Of a DNA stretch of 6,434 nt, positions 1-5,625 are shown in pieces (within the stretch, counting starts at the first letter, position 1; every line of letters begins with the position of its first letter). A program made the position numbers and the translations under genes. The notes beneath the pieces were generated by a model. That model did no database searches, was not told the DNA's origin, and worked only from the letters and a program-made list of their open reading frames with translations. The stretch is from Candidatus Heimdallarchaeota archaeon (GTDB lineage: Archaea > Asgardarchaeota > Heimdallarchaeia > Heimdallarchaeales > Kariarchaeaceae): assembly GCA_022574115.1 (NCBI GenBank), contig JACZSS010000170.1:1-6434 (forward strand), in the 5' to 3' direction.

Positions 1-1
1 T

Positions 2-127
2 GGATTTATGTCTGGACGACTTTTTATTCTAATAGGAATTGATCCAATCATTCGAGAAGTAGAATGTCAAGGAACCGGAAACAAGCGTTGTAAATTTGAG
101 ATTACGGTTCACGAGCAAACAAACTAA
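2..127 (+). CDS. V4R-domain protein, C-terminal fragment (5' end outside window)
   Basis: This is the last 41 residues of a gene that begins before the window; the reading frame starts at base 2 and stops with TAA at 125-127. The fragment has the typical end of a V4R (4-vinyl reductase-like) domain: a hydrophobic strand, then E-x-C (C22), a Gly-x-Gly-x-K turn, and a second cysteine (C30) followed by K-F-x-I. Paired Cys residues of this kind near the C-terminus are characteristic of V4R small-molecule-binding domains, which in archaea are often stand-alone or fused to DNA-binding or signalling domains. What lies N-terminal cannot be seen, so the overall role is unknown. It ends 96 bases before the next gene and is followed by a T-run, which suggests a separate transcription unit. 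Confidence 0.72.
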   Translation, partial: GFMSGRLFILIGIDPIIREVECQGTGNKRCKFEITVHEQTN

Positions 128-163
128 TGAAATTTAAATGATCAGAAATATCGAGGAATATCA

Positions 164-171
164 TTTTTTTT
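164..171 (+). terminator. T8 run, candidate archaeal terminator
   Basis: Eight consecutive T bases lie 37 bases after the V4R stop codon, with no strong hairpin before them. Archaeal RNA polymerases commonly terminate at such T-tracts. It would separate the V4R gene from the downstream small coiled-coil gene. Confidence 0.45.
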
Positions 172-190
172 CAGAAAAACGGTACATGAT

Positions 191-218
191 TTTAATAAGT
201 AAATCATATAGAAAAGGT
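191..218 (+). promoter_or_regulatory. Possible TATA element and ribosome binding site of the 90-residue protein gene
   Basis: An AT-rich TATA-like stretch (191-198) lies about 28 bases before the ATG at 224. AAGGT at 214-218 sits 5 bases before the ATG and could act as a weak Shine-Dalgarno. The two may be alternatives, because a TATA this close implies a very short leader. The nonamer TAAGTAAAT at 196-204 also occurs in the right arm of the vps4 promoter dyad (2637-2645). Confidence 0.35.
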
Positions 219-223
219 ATACA

Positions 224-496
224 ATGTCACGCAGACGCAAAACAGTTGACGATTTGGATGCCTTGCTTCCCAACGAATTAATCGAAACTTCTGCGGGATC
301 CACAGTTGGTGAGTTAAAAACAATTGTAACCCAACTTGAATCTCAAATGGAAGAAATGATAGATAAATATGAAAATAAAATTCAACAACTAACTGACAGG
401 CTAGAATCCATTGAAACTGATTTTAAACAAGTAGTCGACGCATTATCCGGGGCAGGGGGGGGAGGAAGTACTGGTCCACCAGCGCCACCAGGATAG
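224..496 (+). CDS. Small coiled-coil protein with Gly/Pro-rich tail, unknown function
   Basis: I do not recognise this 90-residue protein. It starts with a basic patch (RRRK at 3-6) and an acidic/hydrophobic stretch. A clear coiled coil follows at about 29-74, with hydrophobic residues at 3-4 spacing (L31, V35, L38, M42, M45, Y49, I53, L56, L60, I63, F67, V70, L74). It ends in a flexible Gly-rich linker (76-81) and the tail GPPAPPG (84-90). There is no signal peptide or membrane segment, so it is probably cytosolic and oligomeric. The Gly linker is encoded by a run of eight G bases (455-462), unusual in this AT-rich DNA and a possible slippage or sequencing-error site. The start ATG has AAGGT 5 bases upstream. 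The Pro tail could be a short binding motif for another protein; that is inference. Codon-like composition and the heptads argue for a real gene. Confidence 0.72.
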   Translation: MSRRRKTVDDLDALLPNELIETSAGSTVGELKTIVTQLESQMEEMIDKYENKIQQLTDRLESIETDFKQVVDALSGAGGGGSTGPPAPPG

Positions 497-601
497 ACTA
501 TTAGGATATTTGACCTTGGATAATATATGAAGATAGTAGTCTTAAAAATTTTCACTAATTCATTTCGCACTATAACCGAACAGTTAAGTGTAATAGATGA
601 C

Positions 602-653
602 TATATTTTATGTTGGGTCGCTAGTGTTTACCGTAACTGGACACCCCCCGACA
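602..653 (+). promoter_or_regulatory. Candidate tfe promoter region with imperfect dyad
   Basis: In the 176-bp gap before tfe, TATATTTTA at 602-610 is the best TATA candidate, placing a start of transcription near 630 and leaving a leader of about 40 bases. Nested complementary arms follow: TGTTGGG (611-617) with CCCGACA (647-653, one G-T pair), and GTGT (624-627) with ACAC (641-644). Between them lies the short dyad TTAC-c-GTAA (628-636). TTTT follows at 654-657. It could be an operator around the start site, or a weak terminator hairpin of the upstream gene. The rest of the gap shows nothing I can name. Confidence 0.3.
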
Positions 654-672
654 TTTTATAGGCAGATACTTG

Positions 673-1188
673 ATGACTATAACTGAAGAAGAACGCCAAA
701 CTCTCCTTAGTATGGTAGAGGATGTTGCCGGTCCAGAGGTCCGGGAAGTAACTATTGTTTTGTTAACATACAAAGGCGAGTTAACCGATGAGATCATTGC
801 GGAAGAACTTGATATCAAACTAAATCAAGTTAGAAAAGCATTATATCGACTCCATGATCTTGAACTCGCAGATTTCAGACGGATCCGTGACAAAACAACG
901 GGTTGGTTCATTTTCTACTGGAAGCTTCATCCTGAAAAAATCGGATCACTTGTAAGTACTAAGCAACGAAACGTCTTAGAAAGAATTAAATCAAGACTGG
1001 GTTACGAGGAAGGTAACATGTTTTTTGTGTGTGATTCCCCGGATTGTAGTAGAGTTACATTTCAAACAGCTATGGAACAAGACTTTATTTGCCAAGTGTG
1101 TGAACACCGTTTGGAATCCTTTGATAATACAAAAATAATTGCTGTTTTACAGAAAAAAGTTAGTCAACTAGAAGAAATACTGCACTAA
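673..1188 (+). CDS. tfe: Transcription factor E, alpha subunit (TFE alpha / TFIIE alpha homologue)
   Basis: TFE helps archaeal RNA polymerase with TBP and TFB to open promoter DNA and stabilises the polymerase clamp; it is homologous to eukaryotic TFIIE alpha. The 171-residue protein has the family's usual length and order. An N-terminal extended winged helix (about 5-90) includes the TDEIIAEEL...VRKALYRLHD recognition region and a W-F-x-F-Y-W-K strand. A linker helix (about 95-112) leads to a zinc ribbon (about 117-150) with C120, C125, C140 and C143, and a short C-terminal helix follows. The first cysteine pair is spaced C-x4-C, where I expect C-x2-C in this family. The ATG at 673 is preferred over the TTG at 670 just before it. 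No strong Shine-Dalgarno is visible. The gene converges on the ESCRT-III pair with 3 bases between stops. Confidence 0.92.
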   Translation: MTITEEERQTLLSMVEDVAGPEVREVTIVLLTYKGELTDEIIAEELDIKLNQVRKALYRLHDLELADFRRIRDKTTGWFIFYWKLHPEKIGSLVSTKQRNVLERIKSRLGYEEGNMFFVCDSPDCSRVTFQTAMEQDFICQVCEHRLESFDNTKIIAVLQKKVSQLEEILH

Positions 1189-1191
1189 GTT

Positions 1192-1869
1192 TCAACTTTT
1201 ACCTTCAAGTTCCTTCTCAATGGCGTCAAGTTCCGAATCGATGTTAGATTTGTCAGTTTTTTCTTCTGTAGCAGTTGAAGTTTCAGCTTCGGCAGAAACA
1301 CCAGCTCCAGCAATTGGAAGGTCTCCATGTGAAGTTTCGTTGATCTCCATTTCAAGGGATGCAAGTTGGTCATCGATGGAATCCATCATCTCACTGTCTA
1401 ACTCCATTTCCAAACTGGTGACATCTGCTAGAGATTCTGTCATCATGCTAATACGATCGCGTTGATCCTCCATTTGGACCATAGTTCTTTCAACATCCAA
1501 AGGACTTACTTGTGCTAACGTTTCCTCGACAATTACACTGCCTTTACCTAATGCCTTGACAGTATCGGCCGTGAATTTAGCAGTAGTGATCGCTTCAACC
1601 TGAGTGGATAAGTTTAATGACATATTCTGAATTTGGTTGTATCTCTGTAGAAATAGCGTACTCCTAGTCAATGCCTGCTTTGCACCTGATTTATTCCCTG
1701 ATTTCAACATCGACTTAGCGACAACTTTTTGCTCTTCTGATTTTCGAAAAAGATTTTTACTTTCTAATTCTAATGAATTTAACTGTTTCTTAAGTGTTTG
1801 AACTGCTTCTGCTTCTGTTTTTGACGAGGTCTTCTTATCCTTACCAAATAACCATTCTTTTAAGCCCAT
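1192..1869 (-). CDS. ESCRT-III subunit, Vps20/32/60 (Snf7/CHMP4)-like class
   Basis: ESCRT-III proteins form membrane-bound spiral filaments that constrict and cut membrane necks. This 225-residue protein has the Snf7-fold layout. A short amphipathic N-terminus (GLKEWLFGK, 2-10) is followed by a long basic helical hairpin (about 18-110), helices rich in acidic and methionine residues (about 120-178), a flexible Ala/Glu/Thr linker (about 180-208) and a terminal helix (about 210-222). The pattern G-N-K-x-x-A-K-Q-A-L-x-R (58-69), followed by a Q-x-E-A-I segment and V-K-A-L-G-K-G (104-110), resembles the Snf7/CHMP4 class rather than CHMP1-3. It is the second gene of the ESCRT-III pair: its ATG lies 6 bases after the upstream stop, with GAGG near the end of the upstream gene as the likely ribosome site. 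The terminal helix is only a poor match to an MIT-binding motif. Its 3' end meets tfe head-on. Confidence 0.88.
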   Translation of the reverse strand: MGLKEWLFGKDKKTSSKTEAEAVQTLKKQLNSLELESKNLFRKSEEQKVVAKSMLKSGNKSGAKQALTRSTLFLQRYNQIQNMSLNLSTQVEAITTAKFTADTVKALGKGSVIVEETLAQVSPLDVERTMVQMEDQRDRISMMTESLADVTSLEMELDSEMMDSIDDQLASLEMEINETSHGDLPIAGAGVSAEAETSTATEEKTDKSNIDSELDAIEKELEGKS

Positions 1870-1875
1870 ATTACA

Positions 1876-2490
1876 TCATTCCTCTTCTTTTCTTAAGGAT
1901 GCGATTTCTTTCTCCAATTCAGAAATCTCTCCACTTGGTGCGGGTAATCCGCTCGAAGCGGCTATGCCTACTTCTGCACCATATTCGCTCAGTAAGTTGT
2001 CAATCTCGGTTTCATTTGTATCAGATGCAAATAGTGAATCCATACTATCTTCCATGATTTCAGTAGTATCCTCGATCCCTTCTAGTGCCTCATTCATATC
2101 TCCTACCAAGGAATCAATCTCGGGTAGATTTAACGATGCGTTTGCATCAATTAAGCTCCTAGCAACTCCTTTCATTTCATTGGCAATATCCTGTACTGCC
2201 TCAGCACGTTCGAGTTTAAAGATTAATCCATCAATCTTACTGAGCAACGATTGATATCCACGAGCCCACTTTCTAGATCTCACCGTATCCTGTGCATACA
2301 TTCTAGCTGATTCCATGTCTCCTTTTTGGATTGCTGTTCGAATTTTTCGCTCAGTTTTCCTTTCTTGGTTTTCTAATTTCCGCTGAGATTTAGTCAGACG
2401 TCTATTAACTAGTTTCAAATTAAGTATGTGGTCTCGGCTACCTCGCGAAGATTTTCCTCCGCCAACTAACCAACCAATAAGGTCTCTCAA
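1876..2490 (-). CDS. ESCRT-III subunit, Vps2/24/46 (CHMP1-3)-like class
   Basis: This 204-residue protein resembles CHMP1/CHMP2. A basic helical hairpin (about 20-95) contains LENQERKTERKI (39-50) and K-G-D-M-E-S-A-R-M-Y-A-Q-D (57-69). A segment like the CHMP 'MKGV-x-x-x-L ... LPEI' region follows (106-125), then acidic helices (about 126-170). After a linker with LPAPSG (182-187), the terminal helix L-x-x-E-I-x-x-L-R (192-200) fits the MIM1 consensus that MIT domains bind, matching the MIT domain of the nearby Vps4. The N-terminus RDLIGWLVG (2-10) is a plausible membrane-inserting amphipathic segment. The start is TTG: an in-frame stop lies two codons upstream and the next Met is at residue 59, inside the conserved hairpin. 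GAGTGA lies a few bases upstream. It is first of a two-gene unit with the other ESCRT-III class and is divergent from vps4. Confidence 0.9.
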   Translation of the reverse strand: MRDLIGWLVGGGKSSRGSRDHILNLKLVNRRLTKSQRKLENQERKTERKIRTAIQKGDMESARMYAQDTVRSRKWARGYQSLLSKIDGLIFKLERAEAVQDIANEMKGVARSLIDANASLNLPEIDSLVGDMNEALEGIEDTTEIMEDSMDSLFASDTNETEIDNLLSEYGAEVGIAASSGLPAPSGEISELEKEIASLRKEEE

Positions 2491-2508
2491 GTTTCAATCA
2501 CTCTAATC

Positions 2509-2535
2509 TTATATATAATTAATATAGTGTATAAT
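2509..2535 (-). promoter_or_regulatory. Promoter of the ESCRT-III pair
   Basis: Upstream of the TTG start the minus strand is very AT-rich. TTATATATAA (2518-2509) is a strong TATA candidate about 20-28 bases before the start, implying a nearly leaderless message. A second candidate (about 2535-2522) would leave a short leader that contains the GAGTGA ribosome-site candidate. I cannot choose between them from sequence. Confidence 0.5.
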
Positions 2536-2597
2536 CTATTAAAAAAAACTTCTCAATACTGACACAATAAACGCAAAATCAATCTGCCTCAAGTATC

Positions 2598-2645
2598 ATT
2601 TACTTAACAGGGAAAACAAAGGTATATCTATTTAGTTAAGTAAAT
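2598..2645. repeat. 11-bp perfect inverted repeat flanking the vps4 TATA box
   Basis: ATTTACTTAAC at 2598-2608 is exactly complementary to GTTAAGTAAAT at 2635-2645, with a 26-base spacer; the match does not extend further in either direction. The spacer holds the BRE/TATA candidate of vps4, so the arms lie just upstream of BRE and between TATA and the expected transcription start. This placement suits a regulator binding site, though an RNA or DNA hairpin is also possible. Confidence 0.6.
2614..2630 (+). promoter_or_regulatory. vps4 promoter: purine-rich BRE and TATA box
   Basis: AAACAAAGG (2614-2622) followed by TATATCTA (2623-2630) matches the archaeal BRE-TATA arrangement. Transcription would begin near 2652, leaving about 25 bases of leader that carries a good Shine-Dalgarno. 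It probably drives vps4, vps25 and the surface protein gene together. Confidence 0.5.
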
Positions 2646-2665
2646 TTCAGTGGGTTAAAGAGAAC

Positions 2666-2670
2666 AGGAG
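2666..2670 (+). promoter_or_regulatory. Shine-Dalgarno of vps4
   Basis: AGGAG lies 6 bases before the ATG at 2677. It is the best ribosome binding site in the window and fixes the vps4 start. Confidence 0.7.
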
Positions 2671-2676
2671 AATGAC

Positions 2677-3828
2677 ATGAGTCAAAATCTGTATGCACGG
2701 GCAAAGAGTTTAGCCGAAAAAGCAGTAAATGCAGATAATGCAGCTAGTTATGGAGAAGCCTTGGAATTTTACTTACAATCTTCAGAAATCTTACTTGAGA
2801 TGACTAAGTTCACCTCTAATCCCCGCTTAGTAAAAACTTATGAAAGTCGTGCCAAAGAATACATCGCTCGTGCACGTGCCCTGAAACCGCGTGTTGCAAA
2901 GAAGAAAACCATTAAATCAGGTAGGGATGGTGAATCAGACGATGAAGACGATAAATTATATGATTCCCTTGAGGATGCTATTGTCTCGGAAAAGCCAGAT
3001 GTTACCTTAGCAGATGTAGCAGGACTCCGAGCAGCAAAACAAGCACTCCGTGAAGCAATCGTACTACCTCTACTGCGACCAGATTTATTCACCGGTTCAC
3101 GTCAACCTTGGAGTGGTATACTTCTACACGGTCCTCCAGGTTGTGGTAAAACGATGATTGCTAAAGCCACAGCAGGAGACGTAGAGGCGACATTTTTTAA
3201 CATTTCCGCTGCAACCCTTATGAGCAAATATCTCGGTGAGAGTGAAAAATTGGTAAAACGACTTTACGAAATCGCAAAGGAAAAGCAACCCTCGATTATC
3301 TTCATCGACGAGGTTGACTCCTTAACTCAAACCCGTTCAGAAGGTGAGAATGATGCAACCCGTCGTGTTAAAACGCAGTTACTAACAAGCATGGAAGGGT
3401 TAGCATCTGCTAAATCCGATCGCGTGGTAACCATCGGCGCAACTAATGTTCCATGGGCGATTGATTCGGCCTTTAGACGGAGATTTCAACGAAGAATCTA
3501 CGTACCTTTGCCGGATCCGGAGGCTAGAGAAGTAATTTTTAAGATAAATTCAAAAGGTATCGAAATTGATCCAGACATTCGATTCGAGGATTTAGCAGCA
3601 TCAACTCAGGGGTATTCAGGATCAGATATCGCCAACATCTGTCGCGAAGCAATAATGGCACCTATTAGAGATCTTGATGTTGGAGATTTAATTGCCGATA
3701 CCAATATTAAGGCAAGGGCAGTTAACAATAATGATTATCTCAATGCGTTGGAGAGCGTAAATAAATCTATTTCTGATAACGAATTGATCAGATTCAAACA
3801 ATGGGATGACGAATTCGGAGCTGGATGA
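2677..3828 (+). CDS. vps4: Vps4-like AAA ATPase with N-terminal MIT domain
   Basis: Vps4 is the hexameric ATPase that pulls ESCRT-III subunits from filaments, driving scission and recycling. The 383-residue protein starts with a three-helix MIT domain (about 3-72), then an acidic linker (about 82-105) and one AAA cassette. The cassette has Walker A GPPGCGKT (152-159), a pore loop K-Y-L-G-E-S (184-189, Tyr where yeast has Trp), Walker B IIFIDE (207-212), sensor-1 GATN (254-257) and arginine fingers in F-R-R-R-F (266-270). GYSGSDI (312-318) marks the small domain. The C-terminal helix (about 353-380) with a D-E-F-G ending is the Vps4 signature, separating it from Cdc48, FtsH and proteasomal ATPases. 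Only about 20 residues lie where eukaryotic Vps4 carries its beta-domain insertion, so that cofactor-binding domain appears absent. It is divergent from the ESCRT-III pair and overlaps the vps25 ribosome site. Confidence 0.96.
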   Translation: MSQNLYARAKSLAEKAVNADNAASYGEALEFYLQSSEILLEMTKFTSNPRLVKTYESRAKEYIARARALKPRVAKKKTIKSGRDGESDDEDDKLYDSLEDAIVSEKPDVTLADVAGLRAAKQALREAIVLPLLRPDLFTGSRQPWSGILLHGPPGCGKTMIAKATAGDVEATFFNISAATLMSKYLGESEKLVKRLYEIAKEKQPSIIFIDEVDSLTQTRSEGENDATRRVKTQLLTSMEGLASAKSDRVVTIGATNVPWAIDSAFRRRFQRRIYVPLPDPEAREVIFKINSKGIEIDPDIRFEDLAASTQGYSGSDIANICREAIMAPIRDLDVGDLIADTNIKARAVNNNDYLNALESVNKSISDNELIRFKQWDDEFGAG

Positions 3829-3829
3829 G

Positions 3830-4567
3830 ATGTCTATAAAGGAACGGCCTGTAAAAAAAAAAGAGACAAAGAAAGTCAGTCCAAAAAAATCTAATGAAGA
3901 TATCCTTGATTGGTTAGATGATTTAGAAATAGCGACACAGGGATCAACACAAGAAAAAACAAAAGTAGAGGATGATGTTAGACCCAAAGAAATTCTAGAA
4001 GAAAGCCCCGTCGAAAAAGTTATTAAAATTGATGATAAAACCACTCTTCAACTATTCATAGAAAATCTCCCAAAATGGGTATCCAAGCCTTGGATGTACA
4101 TTCGACCACAATTAGATGATCAAATTACCTCATGGACAGATTCATGGAAAGCCATAATTCTAGATTACTCAAGGCTCCAAAAGATCCATATTATTAATTT
4201 GAGTGAACTTAGATCTAGCCATCCGTTTACCAACTCAAATACGAGTAAGTCGATGAGTAAAAAGAATCTAGAATTTATTCTTGATCAGATGATTATGCAG
4301 GGTTTGGCAAAATGGCTTGATGACTACAAACTCATCGTAAGAATCAAATATAAAACGGATGAGGAATGGTCTGAAATCATTTATAATTTTTTAGTCGATA
4401 CAGGTTATGCGGCAGAAATTCTGACCTTATACGAAATTGAAAAAATAGATGAAGAATGGACAACAATACCGCGAGAAGAGCTGGTATTAATTTTCGATCT
4501 ATTAGTGGATAAAGGACGAGCTGAATGGATTGGAGAGACCAAGGACACGCTGAGATTTAGTTTGTAA
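3830..4567 (+). CDS. vps25: ESCRT-II subunit Vps25-like, with N-terminal extension
   Basis: Vps25 is the ESCRT-II arm that contacts ESCRT-III in eukaryotes. The 245-residue product has two winged helices. The first (about 72-172) carries a P-W-M-Y-I-R-P-Q motif (87-94), W-x-x-W (102-106), L-D-Y-S-R-L-Q-K (111-118) and L-A-K-W-L-D (159-164). The second (about 178-245) carries E-E-W-S-E-I-I-Y (178-185) and T-L-Y-E-I (199-203). Eukaryotic Vps25 is about 175 residues; the extra N-terminal 70 are Lys-rich, then hold an acidic-hydrophobic motif DILDWLDDL (24-32) and a charged linker. I chose the ATG at 3830, one base after the vps4 stop, because GGAG lies 9 bases upstream. An in-frame ATG at 3806 inside vps4 would add 8 residues but has no such site. 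A run of ten A bases (3853-3862) lies in the Lys-rich start. It is translationally coupled to vps4. Confidence 0.9.
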   Translation: MSIKERPVKKKETKKVSPKKSNEDILDWLDDLEIATQGSTQEKTKVEDDVRPKEILEESPVEKVIKIDDKTTLQLFIENLPKWVSKPWMYIRPQLDDQITSWTDSWKAIILDYSRLQKIHIINLSELRSSHPFTNSNTSKSMSKKNLEFILDQMIMQGLAKWLDDYKLIVRIKYKTDEEWSEIIYNFLVDTGYAAEILTLYEIEKIDEEWTTIPREELVLIFDLLVDKGRAEWIGETKDTLRFSL

Positions 4568-4582
4568 TTTCTGTTTGATGGT

Positions 4583-5611
4583 ATGTGGAAAGTGCAGTAT
4601 ATTAGAGTATTAATTCTGGTAATTTTGATGGTTCCTACGATCCATATAACTACCGCTGCAGAAGATCTGATTGAGTACAGGAATTATGTCGATCAGACAG
4701 ATGACTTTGAGAATGAACAATTCCATATAGTTTACGTCATTCCGCAGGGACAAAATGATCGAATGATAGACGTAAATAATGCCATAGCTCGATCAGTAGT
4801 TTCATTTCAGAACTGGTTTTCAGAAAGGACGAACTTCTATCTAATCTTTGACACGTTTGATGATGATCTAGACGTTTTATTTTACGAACTTGATCAAACT
4901 GATGATGAGATGAGAAATTATGGGGCATGGGTGGTTACTGAAATTGAAAGGGAACTCACAGATGCTGGATTGTTAGTTGATGATAAGATATATGCTCTTT
5001 ATTACGATGGCGAGTCGGATTGGGCTTGCGGCGGGGCTTCCTGGCCTCCAAATGTACCAGGACAATCGGCTGCAATGTATCTCAAAGCAACGCCCAATCG
5101 ACCAAATTACATGGCAAACTGTGGTGAAAATCAATTAACTTTTGACGTAAATGTACAGCTTTATTGGGAATTCGCAATGCTCCATGATTTAATACATACG
5201 CTTGGATTCATCTCGACGTGCTCGCCAAATCACGCTGCTGCTGGACATGTAAATGATGATGCAAGCGACTTAATGTATACAGGAACCGAATTATGGTTGC
5301 CAAGCAAAGTTGATGTAAATAATGATGATTACTTCAACCATAACAATATCGACTGTCCAGATCTAGCGGATTCTGCATATCTTACGGATCTTCGCCCAAA
5401 TTATATGAACTATCAATATAAAGAATTAACTCATTCAGCCTCGACAACTCAGTCAAGTACCAAAGAAACAAGTAGTTCACAATCGGAGCAAGCTGAACTA
5501 GGTGCATCAACAACACCATCACAGAAGTCTGATAACAATCCCGTCATTTTCTCTATCACCATGTTGGCAACTCTTCCTATCATCGTCCGAATTAAACGTA
5601 ATCGTCTTTAA
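4583..5611 (+). CDS. Secreted, membrane-anchored metalloprotease-like surface protein (HDxxH variant)
   Basis: No standard name is known to me. The 342-residue protein starts with a signal peptide (hydrophobic 8-20, likely cleavage after TTAA near 26). An extracellular domain (about 45-280) follows, then a Ser/Thr-rich stalk (about 282-316), a membrane segment (about 319-335) and a basic tail KRNRL. The domain contains E-F-A-M-L-H-D-L-I-H-T-L-G-F (196-209), which aligns with the zinc-protease motif HExxHxxG, but Asp202 replaces the catalytic Glu. H217 or H222 and an S-D-L-M-Y segment (228-232) follow, like the third ligand and Met-turn of metzincin-type folds. Four cysteines (149, 180, 213, 258) could form two disulfides, as expected outside the cell. 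It may be an active protease, a zinc-binding inactive relative, or an adhesion protein. It begins 15 bases after vps25, so it likely shares its transcript. Confidence 0.68.
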   Translation: MWKVQYIRVLILVILMVPTIHITTAAEDLIEYRNYVDQTDDFENEQFHIVYVIPQGQNDRMIDVNNAIARSVVSFQNWFSERTNFYLIFDTFDDDLDVLFYELDQTDDEMRNYGAWVVTEIERELTDAGLLVDDKIYALYYDGESDWACGGASWPPNVPGQSAAMYLKATPNRPNYMANCGENQLTFDVNVQLYWEFAMLHDLIHTLGFISTCSPNHAAAGHVNDDASDLMYTGTELWLPSKVDVNNDDYFNHNNIDCPDLADSAYLTDLRPNYMNYQYKELTHSASTTQSSTKETSSSQSEQAELGASTTPSQKSDNNPVIFSITMLATLPIIVRIKRNRL

Positions 5612-5625
5612 TTATTTATTGTATC

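Noticed and set aside
382..570. Minus-strand open frame with a Pro-rich segment
   Set aside because: Its Pro run is just the complement of the Gly codons in the coiled-coil protein gene, and it has no other support.
670..672. TTG at 670 as the tfe start
   Set aside because: An ATG follows immediately at 673 and is the stronger start codon; the extra residue adds nothing.
1794..2254. Plus-strand open frames of 87 and 96 residues (1794-2057, 1964-2254)
   Set aside because: They lie antisense to the two ESCRT-III genes, are rich in Ser/Leu/Ile as expected from reversed acidic helix codons, and show no domain or ribosome site.
2598..2645. Inverted repeat as the ends of a mobile element or a CRISPR unit
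   Set aside because: The arms are 26 bases apart, occur once, have no transposase or target duplication nearby, and sit on a promoter.
3806..3829. Upstream ATG (3806) as the vps25 start
   Set aside because: It has no Shine-Dalgarno, whereas the ATG at 3830 has GGAG 9 bases before it and sits right after the vps4 stop.
3688..4044. Minus-strand open frame of 118 residues
   Set aside because: It is antisense to the vps4-vps25 junction, both confidently coding; its Ser/Phe-rich composition is a shadow of Lys/Asp/Glu codons.
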